Assembly: GCA_036556425.1 (NCBI GenBank)
Contig: DATBJJ010000110.1
Location: 52,173-116,172, forward strand
Length of the DNA: 64,000 nucleotides
Reading direction: 5' to 3'
Source: DATBJJ01 sp036556425
GTDB taxonomy: Bacteria; Acidobacteriota; Vicinamibacteria; Vicinamibacterales; 2-12-FULL-66-21
Of this stretch, positions 16,914 through 25,719 are shown in pieces (position 1 is the stretch's first letter; each line of letters starts with the position of its first letter). A program made the position numbers and the translations under genes. The notes below the pieces were generated by a model that saw only the letters and a list, made by a program, of their open reading frames with translations, was not told the DNA's origin and searched no databases.

Positions 16914-17491
16914 CGTTCTCGATCGGGCTGCTGATTGAGCCCGCGCAGCTCCGCGCGAAGCCACGCACGCGCCTTGAACCACTCACGCTGGGCCGTGCGG
17001 ACCGAGATGCCCATCGCTTCCGCGGTTTCTTCCTCGGTGAGCCCCGCGAAGTACCGGCACTCGATCACGCGCGCCAGACGCGCGTCGATCGCCGCGAGCT
17101 TGCGCAGCGCGAAATCGATCTCGATGATGTGCGCGGCATCGCGCGCGCTCGGCTCGTTCGCCTCGTCCAGCGGAACGATCGCGTGATCGCCGCCGCGCTT
17201 CAACCGCGCCCGCCGCCGCGCGTGATCGACGACGATCTGGCGCATCGCGATCGCCGAGACGGCGAAGAAGTGTCCGCGATCGCGCCACGACGCGCGCGAT
17301 TGATCGACGAGCCGCACGTAGGCTTCGTGCACGAGCGCGGCAGTGTCGAGCGTGTCCGTCCCGCGGCGCCGCCTGAGCTGCAGCCGCGCAATTCGCCGCA
17401 GGTCGTCGTACACGAGCGGTACGAGCCGGTCGAACGCGGCCGAGTCGCCCGCGCCATGCGCAATCAGAAGATCCGTTACATCGAGCGGCAC
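16910..17491 (-). CDS. ECF-type RNA polymerase sigma factor (acidobacterial TIGR02999-like)
   Basis: This 193-residue protein starts at GTG 17491. Region 2 covers DRLVPLVYDDLRRIARLQLRR through LVHEAYVRL and GHFFAVSAIAMRQIVVDHARRR. Region 4 is EIDFALRKLAAIDARLARVIECRYFAGLTEEETAEAMG with a recognition helix around SVRTAQREWFKARAWL. Genes of this subgroup are typically coupled to Ser/Thr kinases rather than anti-sigma factors, and here the stop overlaps the kinase start. No anti-sigma gene is nearby, so control by phosphorylation is the likely mode (inference from ECF43-type precedents). It is divergent from the gene at 17559. Confidence 0.92.
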   Translation of the reverse strand: MPLDVTDLLIAHGAGDSAAFDRLVPLVYDDLRRIARLQLRRRRGTDTLDTAALVHEAYVRLVDQSRASWRDRGHFFAVSAIAMRQIVVDHARRRARLKRGGDHAIVPLDEANEPSARDAAHIIEIDFALRKLAAIDARLARVIECRYFAGLTEEETAEAMGISVRTAQREWFKARAWLRAELRGLNQQPDRER

Positions 17492-17558
17492 GGCGGCGGC
17501 GATCCTCTTGGCGTGTTTACGTAGCAGATCGCGTTGATTCGAACAAGGCCCGGAGCCC

Positions 17559-18284
17559 GTGACGGAACCAGCAGACCTGGCGGCGATTCTCGAGCGGGCG
17601 GCGGTCCTGCCGCCCGGTCCGGGCGATCGCTTTACAGGCTACGCCATTCTCGGCGTCCCGTTCCGTTCGGGTGACGTCCTCGCCCTCCGTAGGTTTCCGG
17701 TGGCGTCGACCGGTCCGGGCTACACGTCGGTCTGGCACCGGGACCCGCAAGGCGCCTGGACGTTCTACTCGGACGCGGGCTGCGATCAGGACGGCCGCGA
17801 TCACGGATGCGGGCGCTATTTCGGCCGGGCGGTGCGCGAGTTCATCGGCACGCCCATCCGCATCGAATGGACCGGGCCGCGCAATATGACGATTGCGGCG
17901 CAGGGCGGCCGCTTGCTGTCGTGGCGCCTCGCGCTCGCGCCGACAGCCTCGACGACGCTGCTGAACGCGATTGCGGCGCACGTGCCGCGGCGATGGCTGA
18001 CCGACGAGCGCGCGCTGCGGGCGCTCGGCCTCGCGGCGGGGTTCGCGCTCGGCGCGGGACGGCTCTCGCTGGCGGGCGAGACGCCAGCCGGCCATCGCTT
18101 CATGGCGTCGCCTGAAGTGGTGTGGACCGTGAGCGCGAGCCGCGCTGCGGTCGAAGGACGCGATCTCGGGCCGATCGGTCCCATCGATCCGCAGCCGGCT
18201 CTAGGAGACTTCTACATCCCGCGGCGCGGCCTCTTCGCCGTCTGCTCCGCGGTGATGATGATGAGCGCGCGCGAACCCGATTAG
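17559..18284 (+). CDS. Hypothetical protein, no recognised domain
   Basis: This 241-residue protein starts at GTG 17559, 67 bases from the divergent sigma gene. The N-terminal half is a run of beta strands with many aromatic residues (YTSVWHRDPQGAWTFYSD, CDQDGRDHGCGRYFGRAV, IRIEWTGPRNMTI). The second half has helices around LLNAIAAHVPRRW and ALRALGLAAGFALGAG. There is no signal peptide and no clear catalytic motif. The WxxDxxGxWTFY pattern recalls lipocalin/CrtC-type folds only loosely, so I leave it unnamed. Its stop overlaps by four bases the stop of the convergent methyltransferase. A role as a sigma-factor target is possible from position only. Confidence 0.65.
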   Translation: MTEPADLAAILERAAVLPPGPGDRFTGYAILGVPFRSGDVLALRRFPVASTGPGYTSVWHRDPQGAWTFYSDAGCDQDGRDHGCGRYFGRAVREFIGTPIRIEWTGPRNMTIAAQGGRLLSWRLALAPTASTTLLNAIAAHVPRRWLTDERALRALGLAAGFALGAGRLSLAGETPAGHRFMASPEVVWTVSASRAAVEGRDLGPIGPIDPQPALGDFYIPRRGLFAVCSAVMMMSAREPD

Positions 18285-19093
18285 CGCTTGGTGGCCGTCC
18301 ACGCGCCGCTCGCGTCGCCTTTCATCGTGCCCTTGATCGACGCGCCGTTCACCTTGCCGGTGTAAGTCGTCTTGCCGGCGGTCAACGTGATCTCGTCGCC
18401 GCGCAGCTTGCCTTCAACCTTCGCCGATCCGAGCGTGCCCTTCACCTTCTGGAATTCCTGCGTGAGCTTCAGCTCCCCCTGCGGCGTCTCCCACGTGCCT
18501 TCGACCTTCGCGGGAACGATCCAGAAGAGCGCGGTGCACCAGCTCGTGCACTCCCCGGAGACCGTCTCGGTCTGATCCGCTTCCCAATCCTCCATCGTGA
18601 ACGAGTTCGACACGACGCGAGTGCCCGGCTTGAGGTTGAGGATCTTCGGCCGGAGCTTGATGTTGATCTCCGGGAGCAGGAACATCGTGATCACGGTTGC
18701 CTTCGACAGATCGGTCTCGAACAGGTCTGCCTTGACGAACGTGGCTTTGCTGGTCACGCCTTCCTTTTCCGCGTTGCGCTTCGAGAGCTCCACCATGTCC
18801 GGGTTGTATTCGATCCCCATGGCGGTGGCCCCGCGCTTCGCGGCGGTGATGACGGTCCGCCCGTCGCCCGATCCGAGATCCATCACGAAGTCCTGCGGCG
18901 TGACCTTCGCCATGTCGAGCATTTTGTTGACCAGCTCCTGCGACGTCGGCACCCACACGACGTCCTTGCCGGCCTGACCGACTTTGGGCTCGTACTGCTT
19001 CTGCGTCGCGGTCGCTTGTGCGAATGCGGACACCGCGAACAGGCACAGCGCGAGGGCCAGCGTCGCGCGGCCTGCCATTCCTCGTGTATTCAT
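18281..19093 (-). CDS. Exported class I SAM-dependent methyltransferase with C-terminal beta-rich domain
   Basis: This 270-residue protein opens with a clear signal peptide (MNTRGMAGRATLALALCL, cut after AFA-QA). The methyltransferase fold follows: WVPTSQELVNKMLDMA, SAM motif I VMDLGSGDGRTVITAAKRGA, motif II GIEYNPDMVELS, then KADLFETDLS and VITMFLLPEIN. The last 90 residues are a small lipocalin-like module (GTWETPQGELKLTQEFQKVKG ending TYTGKVNGASIKGTM). The Asp-Leu-Gly-Ser-Gly-Asp-Gly motif is intact, so SAM binding is expected, yet the protein appears to be exported where SAM is scarce. Relatives with the same layout occur in other Acidobacteria and Planctomycetes. Substrate unknown. Confidence 0.85.
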   Translation of the reverse strand: MNTRGMAGRATLALALCLFAVSAFAQATATQKQYEPKVGQAGKDVVWVPTSQELVNKMLDMAKVTPQDFVMDLGSGDGRTVITAAKRGATAMGIEYNPDMVELSKRNAEKEGVTSKATFVKADLFETDLSKATVITMFLLPEINIKLRPKILNLKPGTRVVSNSFTMEDWEADQTETVSGECTSWCTALFWIVPAKVEGTWETPQGELKLTQEFQKVKGTLGSAKVEGKLRGDEITLTAGKTTYTGKVNGASIKGTMKGDASGAWTATKR

Positions 19094-19143
19094 GAGATCA
19101 CTCTCTAAAAAAACGCACGGGGGCGCATCCCCCGCGGCGGCTC

Positions 19144-19194
19144 AGGATAATACATCGCGTTTCCATCGCGCGTTTACCGTAACTGCATTATCCT
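19144..19194. promoter_or_regulatory. Divergent control region with AGGATAAT/ATTATCCT inverted repeat
   Basis: An 8-bp inverted repeat (19144-19151 and 19187-19194) lies between the divergent methyltransferase and GH95 genes. Each arm contains a -10-like hexamer reading outward: CATTAT towards GH95 and TATTAT towards the methyltransferase. No matching -35 is clear on either side, so this is a candidate divergent promoter or operator only. Confidence 0.3.
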
Positions 19195-19216
19195 CAGCGT
19201 CTCGACGCGAGACGGT

Positions 19217-21607
19217 ATGAGACGACTCATCTGGTGCGCCCTTCTGATGGCGCCGCTCGTCCCGGTCACTCATCCCACGGCGCGGCAGGCGACCGCCGCG
19301 GATCTCGCCAACGTCCTGTGGTACCGAACGCCCGCGGCGACATGGAACGAGGCGCTGCCGATCGGCAGCGGACGCCTCGGCGCGATGGTGTTCGGCGGCG
19401 TCGCCGACGAACGCCTCCAGTTGAACGAAGACACCGTGTGGGCGGGAGAGAAGCGCGATCGGATCAATCCGGCGGCCGCCGCCGCGATACCGGAGATTCG
19501 GAGGCTGCTCTTCCTGGGCAAGCCCGCCGACGCCGAGGCGCTCGCGGACAAAGCGGTCATCGCGGTGCCGCGGCGGATGCCGCCGTATCAACCGCTCGGC
19601 GATCTGATCATCAAGCAATCGATTGCCGGAGAGGTCTCCGACTATCGCCGCGAGCTCGATCTGAACGAGGCGATCGCGCGCGTGCGCTTCCGCGCCGGTG
19701 CGACGCGCGTCACGCGCGAGATCTTCGCCTCCGCCGTCGACAACGTCATCGTCGTTCGAATCGCGAGCGACGGTCCGTCGACGCTCGATCTCACGGCGAC
19801 GCTCACACGCGTCCAGGACGCGGCCGCGACGAGCGCCGGCACGAATGCCGTGCGGCTCGACGGCCAGGCGATCGCGCAGCCGCCGCGGCACGCGGACGAG
19901 CCGAAGACCGGCGCCCGGTTCACCGCGATCCTTCACGCGTCCGCCGATTCAGGATCCGTTCGGACGGAGGGCAGCATCGTCCGCGTTCAAGGCGCGCGAG
20001 CCGTGACCCTCTTCGTCGCGGCGTCGACGACGATCCGCTCCGCTGCGCCGGCGGAGGACTGCAACAAGACGCTGTCCGCGGCCGCATCGAAGCCTTACGC
20101 GCGGCTGCGATCCGATCACGTCGCGGACTATCAACGGTTCTTCCGGCGCGTCGAGATCGATCTCGGCGGAGCGCCGCCGGATCTTCCGACCGACGAGCGC
20201 CTCGCGCGCGTCCAGAAAGGCCGCCTCGATCCGGCGCTCGAGGCGCTGTATTTCCAATTCGGGCGGTACCTCCTCATCTCGAGCAGCCGGCCGGGCAGCA
20301 TGGCCGCGAACCTTCAAGGGATCTGGAACGACTCGCTCGCGCCGTCGTGGGATTCGAAATACACGATCAACATCAACACCGAGATGAACTACTGGCCGGC
20401 CGAGGCCACGAATCTCTCGGAGATGCACGAGCCGCTCTTCGATCTCGTCGACAACGCGCGCGCCGACGGGCGGCGCGTCGCGAAGACGATCTACAAGTCC
20501 GGCGGGTTCGTGATTCATCACAACACCGACGTCTGGGGCCACGCGGTGCCGATCGATCAGCCGCGCTCCGGGCTGTGGCCGATGGGCGGCGCGTGGCTGT
20601 CGCTGCACTTCTGGGATCGGTACGACTACACGCGCGATCGGAAGTTCCTGGCGGATCGCGCGTATCCGGTGCTCAAGGAAGCGTCCGAGTTCCTGCTCGA
20701 CTACATGGTCGAAGACGCGAACGGAACGCTGCTCATCGGTCCATCGGTGTCGCCGGAGAATCGATACCGGACCGCCGATGGAACGACCGCGGCGATCACG
20801 ATGGGACCGTTCATGGATACCGAGATCGCGCACGCGCTCTTCGGCCGCGTGATGGAAGCGAGCGAGATTCTCGGGATCGACCAGGCATTCCGCACGCGCG
20901 TGGCGGGCGCGCGCGCGAAGCTGCCCAAGCTTCGAGTCGGCAAGCACGGGCAGCTCCAGGAATGGCTCGAGGATTATGACGACGCGGATCCCGGTCATCG
21001 TCATATTTCGCACTTGTTCGCGCTGCATCCGGGCGATCAGATCACGCTGCGCGGGACGCCGGAGCTCGCGCGCGCCGCGCGCGTCTCGCTCGAGCGCCGG
21101 CTCGCCGCCGGCAGCGGACACACCGGATGGAGCCGCGCGTGGATCATCAATTTCTGGGCGCGCCTCGAGGAAGGCGAGATCGCGCACGAGCATCTCGCCG
21201 CGCTGCTCGCGAAGTCGACGCTGCCGAATCTGCTCGACACGCATCCGCCGTTTCAGATCGACGGGAACTTCGGCGGGACCGCCGCGATCGTCGAGATGCT
21301 GCTGCAAACCCACGGCGGTCAGGTGACGCTGCTGCCGGCGCTGCCGTCCGCGTGGCCGAACGGCCGCATCTCGGGCCTGCGCGGCCGCGGCGCGATCGAG
21401 CTCGATCTCGCGTGGAAGGAAGGGAGGGCGGTCTACGTGCGGCTTCGTCCTCTCCAGGACGGCGAGCGCACGATTCGTCCGCCGCGCGGACAGCAGATCG
21501 CGGCGATTTCGTCGAACGGCAAGCCGATCGCCGTTACGCCTGGCGCGGACGGCACCGTACGCGTCCAACTCGCCGCCGGCCGCGAGTATGTCTTGTCGTT
21601 CGATTAG
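19217..21607 (+). CDS. Secreted glycoside hydrolase family 95 (alpha-L-fucosidase)
   Basis: This 796-residue enzyme has a signal peptide (MRRLIWCALLMAPLVPV). The N-terminal beta domain opens with the GH95 signature WYRTPAATWNEALPIGSGRLGAMVFGG, followed by LNEDTVWAG. The (alpha/alpha)6 barrel shows GMLANLQGIWND-like SMAANLQGIWNDSLAPSW, NINTEMNYWPAEATNL, HHNTDVWG, QEWLEDYDDADPGHRHISHLF and QIDGNFGG, which contain the Asn, Glu and Asp residues used in the inverting mechanism. It should release terminal alpha-1,2-fucose (or alpha-L-galactose) from plant or host glycans in the periplasm. It is followed by a strong hairpin and then the mtn operon. Confidence 0.95.
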   Translation: MRRLIWCALLMAPLVPVTHPTARQATAADLANVLWYRTPAATWNEALPIGSGRLGAMVFGGVADERLQLNEDTVWAGEKRDRINPAAAAAIPEIRRLLFLGKPADAEALADKAVIAVPRRMPPYQPLGDLIIKQSIAGEVSDYRRELDLNEAIARVRFRAGATRVTREIFASAVDNVIVVRIASDGPSTLDLTATLTRVQDAAATSAGTNAVRLDGQAIAQPPRHADEPKTGARFTAILHASADSGSVRTEGSIVRVQGARAVTLFVAASTTIRSAAPAEDCNKTLSAAASKPYARLRSDHVADYQRFFRRVEIDLGGAPPDLPTDERLARVQKGRLDPALEALYFQFGRYLLISSSRPGSMAANLQGIWNDSLAPSWDSKYTININTEMNYWPAEATNLSEMHEPLFDLVDNARADGRRVAKTIYKSGGFVIHHNTDVWGHAVPIDQPRSGLWPMGGAWLSLHFWDRYDYTRDRKFLADRAYPVLKEASEFLLDYMVEDANGTLLIGPSVSPENRYRTADGTTAAITMGPFMDTEIAHALFGRVMEASEILGIDQAFRTRVAGARAKLPKLRVGKHGQLQEWLEDYDDADPGHRHISHLFALHPGDQITLRGTPELARAARVSLERRLAAGSGHTGWSRAWIINFWARLEEGEIAHEHLAALLAKSTLPNLLDTHPPFQIDGNFGGTAAIVEMLLQTHGGQVTLLPALPSAWPNGRISGLRGRGAIELDLAWKEGRAVYVRLRPLQDGERTIRPPRGQQIAAISSNGKPIAVTPGADGTVRVQLAAGREYVLSFD

Positions 21608-21628
21608 CCGGGGGACGTTGTCCCCCGG
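21608..21628 (+). terminator. Hairpin directly after the GH95 stop
   Basis: The arms CCGGGGGAC (21608-21616) and GTCCCCCGG (21620-21628) form a 9-bp GC-rich stem with a GTT loop, starting at the base after the TAG. No U-run follows; instead CCCCC and further G/C-rich inverted pieces continue to about 21685. It probably acts as a transcript-stabilising or factor-aided end, or is a REP-type repeat. Confidence 0.5.
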
Positions 21629-21739
21629 ACCCCCTTACACGCTCGCTCGCGGGGCCCCCAAAACCCCGCTCCGCTCGCGTGGCTCGGTCGCTGTGCTCCC
21701 TCGCTACGCGACGATGTCGAGTCCTATAATCTGAAGATC

Positions 21740-22361
21740 GTGCGCGCCAGCGAGACGAACGCGGCTGAGGAGCTCTGCCGGGCAGGACGACGATTCGACG
21801 CGCGCGGATGGGTGTTCGGCACGAGCGGAAACTTCAGCGTCGTTGTCGGCCGCGATCCGCTGCGATTGTGGATTACGCCGAGCATGGCGTTCAAAGGCGA
21901 GCTGGAGCCGGAGCAGATTCTCGAGATTGACGAGCGTGCGGTGCCGCTCTCGCCGGGGGCGGCGCGGCCGTCCGCCGAAGCGCTGCTGCACGTCGAGATC
22001 GTTCGCGCGCGGGGCGCGGGCGCGGTGCTGCACACGCATTCGATCTGGAGCACTCTGTTGTCGGCCCGGCACGGCGATGCGCGCGGGCTCTCGATCCACG
22101 GCTACGAGATGCTGAAGGGGCTCGAAGGCGTTCTCACGCACGAGCACCGCGAGTGGCTGCCGATCGTCGAGAACGATCAGGACATGCCGCGATTCGCCGG
22201 AGCGGTCCGTGCGATGCTCGACGCGCACCCGGCCGCGCACGGGTTTTTGATTCGCGGGCACGGCTTGTATACGTGGGGAACGGATCTTCGCCAGGCCGTT
22301 CGTCACGTCGAGATCCTCGAGTTCCTGCTCGAGGCTGTCGGACGAGAAGAGGAGCACCAAC

Positions 22362-22387
<26 letters not shown>
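21740..22387 (+). CDS. mtnB: Methylthioribulose-1-phosphate dehydratase
   Basis: This 215-residue class II aldolase-fold enzyme starts at GTG 21740. Signature blocks are GRRFDARGWVFGTSGNFS, LRLWITPSMAFKGEL, PSAEALLHVEI, zinc ligands in VLHTHSIWSTLLS and GFLIRGHGLYTWGTDLRQAVRHVE, and YEMLKGLEG. In the methionine salvage pathway it dehydrates 5-methylthioribulose-1-phosphate to the diketone substrate of MtnC. The C-terminal 26 bases overlap mtnD. A TATAAT at 21725-21730 lies 9 bases before the GTG but has no clear -35; if used, the mRNA would be nearly leaderless. Confidence 0.92.
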
Positions 22388-22924
<537 letters not shown>

Positions 22925-22928
<4 letters not shown>

Positions 22929-23632
22929 CGACGAGCCTGCGGGACGCAGGCATTCGCCTCGTGCTCCTCGACATCGAGGGGACGACCACGCCGATCGCGT
23001 TCGTGCACGACGTGCTCTTTCCGTACGCGCGCGCCCGCGTGCGCGGCTGGCTCTCCGCGCGCCCCTCCACGGATCCCGAGCTCAAAGCGATCGTCGACGG
23101 CCTGCGCCGCGAGGCGAACGACGCGCGTGAGTGGAGCCTCGACGCGATCGTCGCGCACGTGCACGCGCTCATGGACGAGGATCGCAAGTCGACCGCGTTG
23201 AAGCGCCTCCAAGGACACATCTGGCACGAGGGATACGCGTCTGGCGTACTGAAAAGCGACGTCTATCCCGACGTGCCGATCGCGCTCGCGCGGTGGACGC
23301 GCGCGGAGATCGGCGTGGGGATCTTCTCGTCGGGCAGCGTCCTCGCGCAGCAGTTGCTGTTTGCGCACTCGACAGCAGGCGATCTCACGCGGTTCCTGCG
23401 GTGGCACTTCGATACCTCGGTCGGACCAAAGGTCGAGGCCGACAGCTACCGCCGGATCACGGCGGCTGTCGGCGCCGCGGCGCGCGAGATTCTCTTCGTC
23501 TCCGATGTGACGCGCGAGCTCGATGCCGCGCGCCAGGCAGGGCTCGAGACGCGGCTCGCGGTCCGCGCGCCGGCCGCGCCGCCCGCCATCAGCGTCCACG
23601 AGGCCATCGCCACGTTCGACGAGCTGCAATAA
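22925..23632 (+). CDS. mtnC: Enolase-phosphatase E1
   Basis: This 235-residue HAD-family enzyme starts at GTG 22925, in the GTGA overlap with the mtnD stop. Motif I with the family hallmark is LLDIEGTTTPIAFVHDVLFPYAR. LKRLQGHIWHEGYASG, GIFSSGSVLAQQLLF (motif II) and FLRWHFDTSVGPKVEADSY (motif III Lys) follow, then EILFVSDVTRELDAAR (motif IV). It enolises and dephosphorylates 2,3-diketo-5-methylthiopentyl-1-phosphate to acireductone. With MtnB and MtnD it covers the middle of methionine salvage. The first steps (mtnA and mtnK or mtnN/mtnP) are not in the window. Confidence 0.95.
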
Positions 23633-23643
23633 GATAGCGGCGT

Positions 23644-23829
23644 ATGAAAGATCCGACGCCGCACCCGATCCAGCTCGAATCCGAGAAGGTCCAGTTCCTC
23701 GAGCAGATGGCTTCGAAGTACGGCCTCGCCGACATCGGCAAGGCCGTGCGATGCCTCGTGAACTACGCGCGCGAGAATCCCGATCGGCTCGACGACATCT
23801 TCGGCGAGGTTCGCTGTCTGGACTGTTAG
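23644..23829 (+). CDS. Small conserved hypothetical protein
   Basis: This 61-residue protein starts 11 bases after mtnC on the same strand. It is mostly helical: SEKVQFLEQMASKYGL, then DIGKAVRCLVNYARENP, and an acidic end with two Cys (VRCLDC). The layout (short N-strand, then two helices) resembles a ribbon-helix-helix-type domain, but I cannot name a family. It is probably cotranscribed with mtnBDC. There is no signal peptide, so it is cytoplasmic. Confidence 0.7.
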   Translation: MKDPTPHPIQLESEKVQFLEQMASKYGLADIGKAVRCLVNYARENPDRLDDIFGEVRCLDC

Positions 23830-23866
23830 ACGCGGATCGCGCCGATTACGCGGATCACGCGGATCT
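23830..23866. repeat. Short GCGGATC(A/G) repeat array
   Basis: Three GCGGATC units with one degenerate CCGATTA unit follow the stop of the 61-residue protein and end three bases before the convergent VOC gene stop. It is the same repeat family as the arrays at 43236-43373, 43958-43999 and 63751-63813. Confidence 0.6.
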
Positions 23867-23868
23867 CA

Positions 23869-24291
23869 TCAGCCCTGCCAGTTCTTCGGCTGCGTCATGC
23901 TGAACCAGTTGCCGAGGCCGTCCTTCATGATCGCTTCGACGCCGTAGAACTTGTCCTCGGGGGCGCCGGCGAACTGCACGCCTTTCTTCTTCAGATCCTC
24001 GTAGGTCTTCTGACAGTCGTCGACCTCGAAGACGCCCGATCCGAGCACGCCCTTTTTCAGCAGCAGGCGCACCGCCTGCGCGGCTTCCTCGTCGAGCATC
24101 GGTCCGGCCAGCGGCTCCATCAGCACGATCTCGAGATCCCGCTGCGTCTTTGGACCGACGGTCAGCCAGCGGAAGCCTCCCTCCATCGTGTGGTCGGTGC
24201 GCACTTCGAATCCGAGTTTGTTGATGTAAAAGTCCTTCGCTTCGTTCTGATTGTTGACGAACAGCGTCACGTGCGAGAGTCGTTGAATCAT
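23869..24291 (-). CDS. VOC-family (glyoxalase/bleomycin-resistance fold) protein
   Basis: This 140-residue protein opens with the VOC signature IQRLSHVTLFVNNQNEAKDFYINKLGFEVR. The second beta-alpha-beta repeat contains GSGVFEVDDCQKTYEDLKKKGVQF and ends IMKDGLGNWFSMTQ. The His at the first strand and acidic residues at the last strands are compatible with a metal site, but the substrate cannot be predicted. It follows the AraC-type gene on the same strand by 67 bases, so the pair probably forms a small operon. Confidence 0.88.
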   Translation of the reverse strand: MIQRLSHVTLFVNNQNEAKDFYINKLGFEVRTDHTMEGGFRWLTVGPKTQRDLEIVLMEPLAGPMLDEEAAQAVRLLLKKGVLGSGVFEVDDCQKTYEDLKKKGVQFAGAPEDKFYGVEAIMKDGLGNWFSMTQPKNWQG

Positions 24292-24358
24292 CGGGTGCTC
24301 CTTGTAGGGAGCTACGTTATCGACCGGCGCGATCGGCCGCTTCTTCGAAATTGCGCAG

Positions 24359-24730
24359 TCAGCGATCGGCGCGGTACATCCGGATGAAGCAGGAGGGAAT
24401 GGGAACCGAGCGCCGGCGCGCCGCGCGATAGGCGGCGGGCGTCTCGCCTGTGAGCTTGCGGAACAGGGCGCTGAACGAGCCGAGGCTCTGGAATCCGACC
24501 GCGTCGCAGATCTCGGTGACGGGGATCGGCGTCGTGACGAGCAGCTCGCACGCGCGCTCGATGCGCCGCGCGCGAAGGTACTGATGCGGCGTTCGTCCCG
24601 TTGCCGCGCGGAACGCCCGGATGAAATGAAAGGTCGACAACCCGGCGAGCCTGGCCAGGCGCTCGACGGTCAACGGCTTCGCATAGTGCTTGTCGACGTA
24701 CTCGCGAACCTGGTTCAGCGTCGAAGCCAT
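24359..24730 (-). CDS. AraC-family regulator consisting of the DNA-binding domain only
   Basis: This 123-residue protein covers the two helix-turn-helix units of AraC/XylS regulators: VDKHYAKPLTVERLARLAGLSTFHFIRAFRAATGRTPHQYL and the second unit VTEICDAVGFQSLGSFSALFRKLTGETPAAYR. There is no ligand domain; upstream in-frame sequence (to 25042) has none of the look of a protein and was not included. Start choice is uncertain: ATG 24730 has GGAGG 12 bases upstream; ATG 24742 touches it. It likely regulates the downstream VOC gene or itself. Confidence 0.85.
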   Translation of the reverse strand: MASTLNQVREYVDKHYAKPLTVERLARLAGLSTFHFIRAFRAATGRTPHQYLRARRIERACELLVTTPIPVTEICDAVGFQSLGSFSALFRKLTGETPAAYRAARRRSVPIPSCFIRMYRADR

Positions 24731-24742
24731 GACGCGGCGCAT

Positions 24743-25080
24743 CCTCCGATTCGAACGCGATAAAGGTCGGCCTGTGGGAAGACTGTCGCGTCGATCCCAC
24801 CGATACTTTCGGCGGCCGTTCTCTTGCGGGCGCCGCGATCGCCGCCACCCCGCATGCCGAGCAAACACCGCAGTTTCCAGGTCATCACGCGCGCCTCGTC
24901 GAGAGTGTAAACCACCGAAAATCTGGTCATCACCAGATTGCGCGTGGTTCTTGCACAAGCGCTGGACGAACTCCGCTCGAAAACAGCAAGACCTGTCGTA
25001 GCAGCGAGTTAGCGACTTGAAAAACGCGCCGGAAGGCGCCAAAAGTCTGCCGGACGAGTGACTGGCAGCGAAGGATCCGG
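24743..25080. other. Intergenic region (338 bases) with one small hairpin
   Basis: I see no convincing gene in this stretch. It separates the AraC-type gene (leftward) and the PEP-CTERM gene (rightward), so it should contain both promoters, but no consensus pair is evident. A clean inverted repeat, AATCTGGT (24920-24927) and ACCAGATT (24932-24939) with a four-base CATC centre, is the best operator candidate. Confidence 0.4.
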
Positions 25081-25719
25081 TTGATTATGAGAGTCCGAGT
25101 TCTCGTGCTTGCGTTGGCCCTGCTCATCCCGGCTTCCGCCAAGGCCGATCCCATCACCATCGGGTCGTGGGTCGGTGTGACGACGCCGGTGACCGATCCG
25201 TCGCAGGGCGACATTGTCGTGTCCCCGTTCTGGTCGGGTCTGTCCTGGGACTGCACCTTCTGCGGCATCGGATACCTGATCAACGCCTTCACGCCGGGAG
25301 TCGAGTACCTGCACAACGGCACGGGCCAGGCGGTCCCCTTCCGCTTCGAGCCGGACGATCAGCTCTTCGATTTCACGCATCTCGGCGGCATCACCGCGTG
25401 GACGAACGGCGTCTTCGGCCGCCGCGCGGATGGCGCGTTCACGTACGACAGCGGCACCGGCCACGTCTCGAACTCCTGGGACAATCCCGGTCAGTACGCG
25501 CTCTTCCGGATCGTGAGTCCGGTGTCGACTACGTATTACCTCGGCATCGAAGACATCCTCGTGAGCTACACGGTGAACGATCACGATCACAACGACTACA
25601 TCGTCTCGTTCCAGCAGCCCCACCGCGTGCCGGAACCGTCGTCGATGCTGTTGATGGGGTGCGCGATCGCGGGGCTCGGCGCGCGCAAGCTGCGCGCGAT
25701 GCGAAACCCGAGAGCTTAG
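25081..25719 (+). CDS. PEP-CTERM sorted exported protein
   Basis: This 212-residue protein has a signal peptide (MRVRVLVLALALLIPASAKA) and a beta-rich mature part without a known domain. The classic C-terminal sorting signal is VPEPSSMLLMGCAIAGLGA followed by basic residues KLRAMR. The exosortase EpsH/XrtA should cut and anchor such proteins; no exosortase is in the window. AAGGA at 25071-25075 spaces better to TTG 25081 (5 bases) than to ATG 25087 (11 bases), so a TTG start adding two residues is likely. Its stop overlaps the stop of the convergent ADOP gene. Confidence 0.88.
   Translation: MIMRVRVLVLALALLIPASAKADPITIGSWVGVTTPVTDPSQGDIVVSPFWSGLSWDCTFCGIGYLINAFTPGVEYLHNGTGQAVPFRFEPDDQLFDFTHLGGITAWTNGVFGRRADGAFTYDSGTGHVSNSWDNPGQYALFRIVSPVSTTYYLGIEDILVSYTVNDHDHNDYIVSFQQPHRVPEPSSMLLMGCAIAGLGARKLRAMRNPRA

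Noticed and set aside
21725..21730. Promoter of mtnB at TATAAT
   Set aside because: No -35 at 16-18 bases and only nine bases to the GTG; possible, but not listed as a separate feature.
24731..25042. N-terminal extension of the AraC-type gene
   Set aside because: The extra 100 residues have no ligand-domain pattern and cross the intergenic hairpin at 24920-24939.
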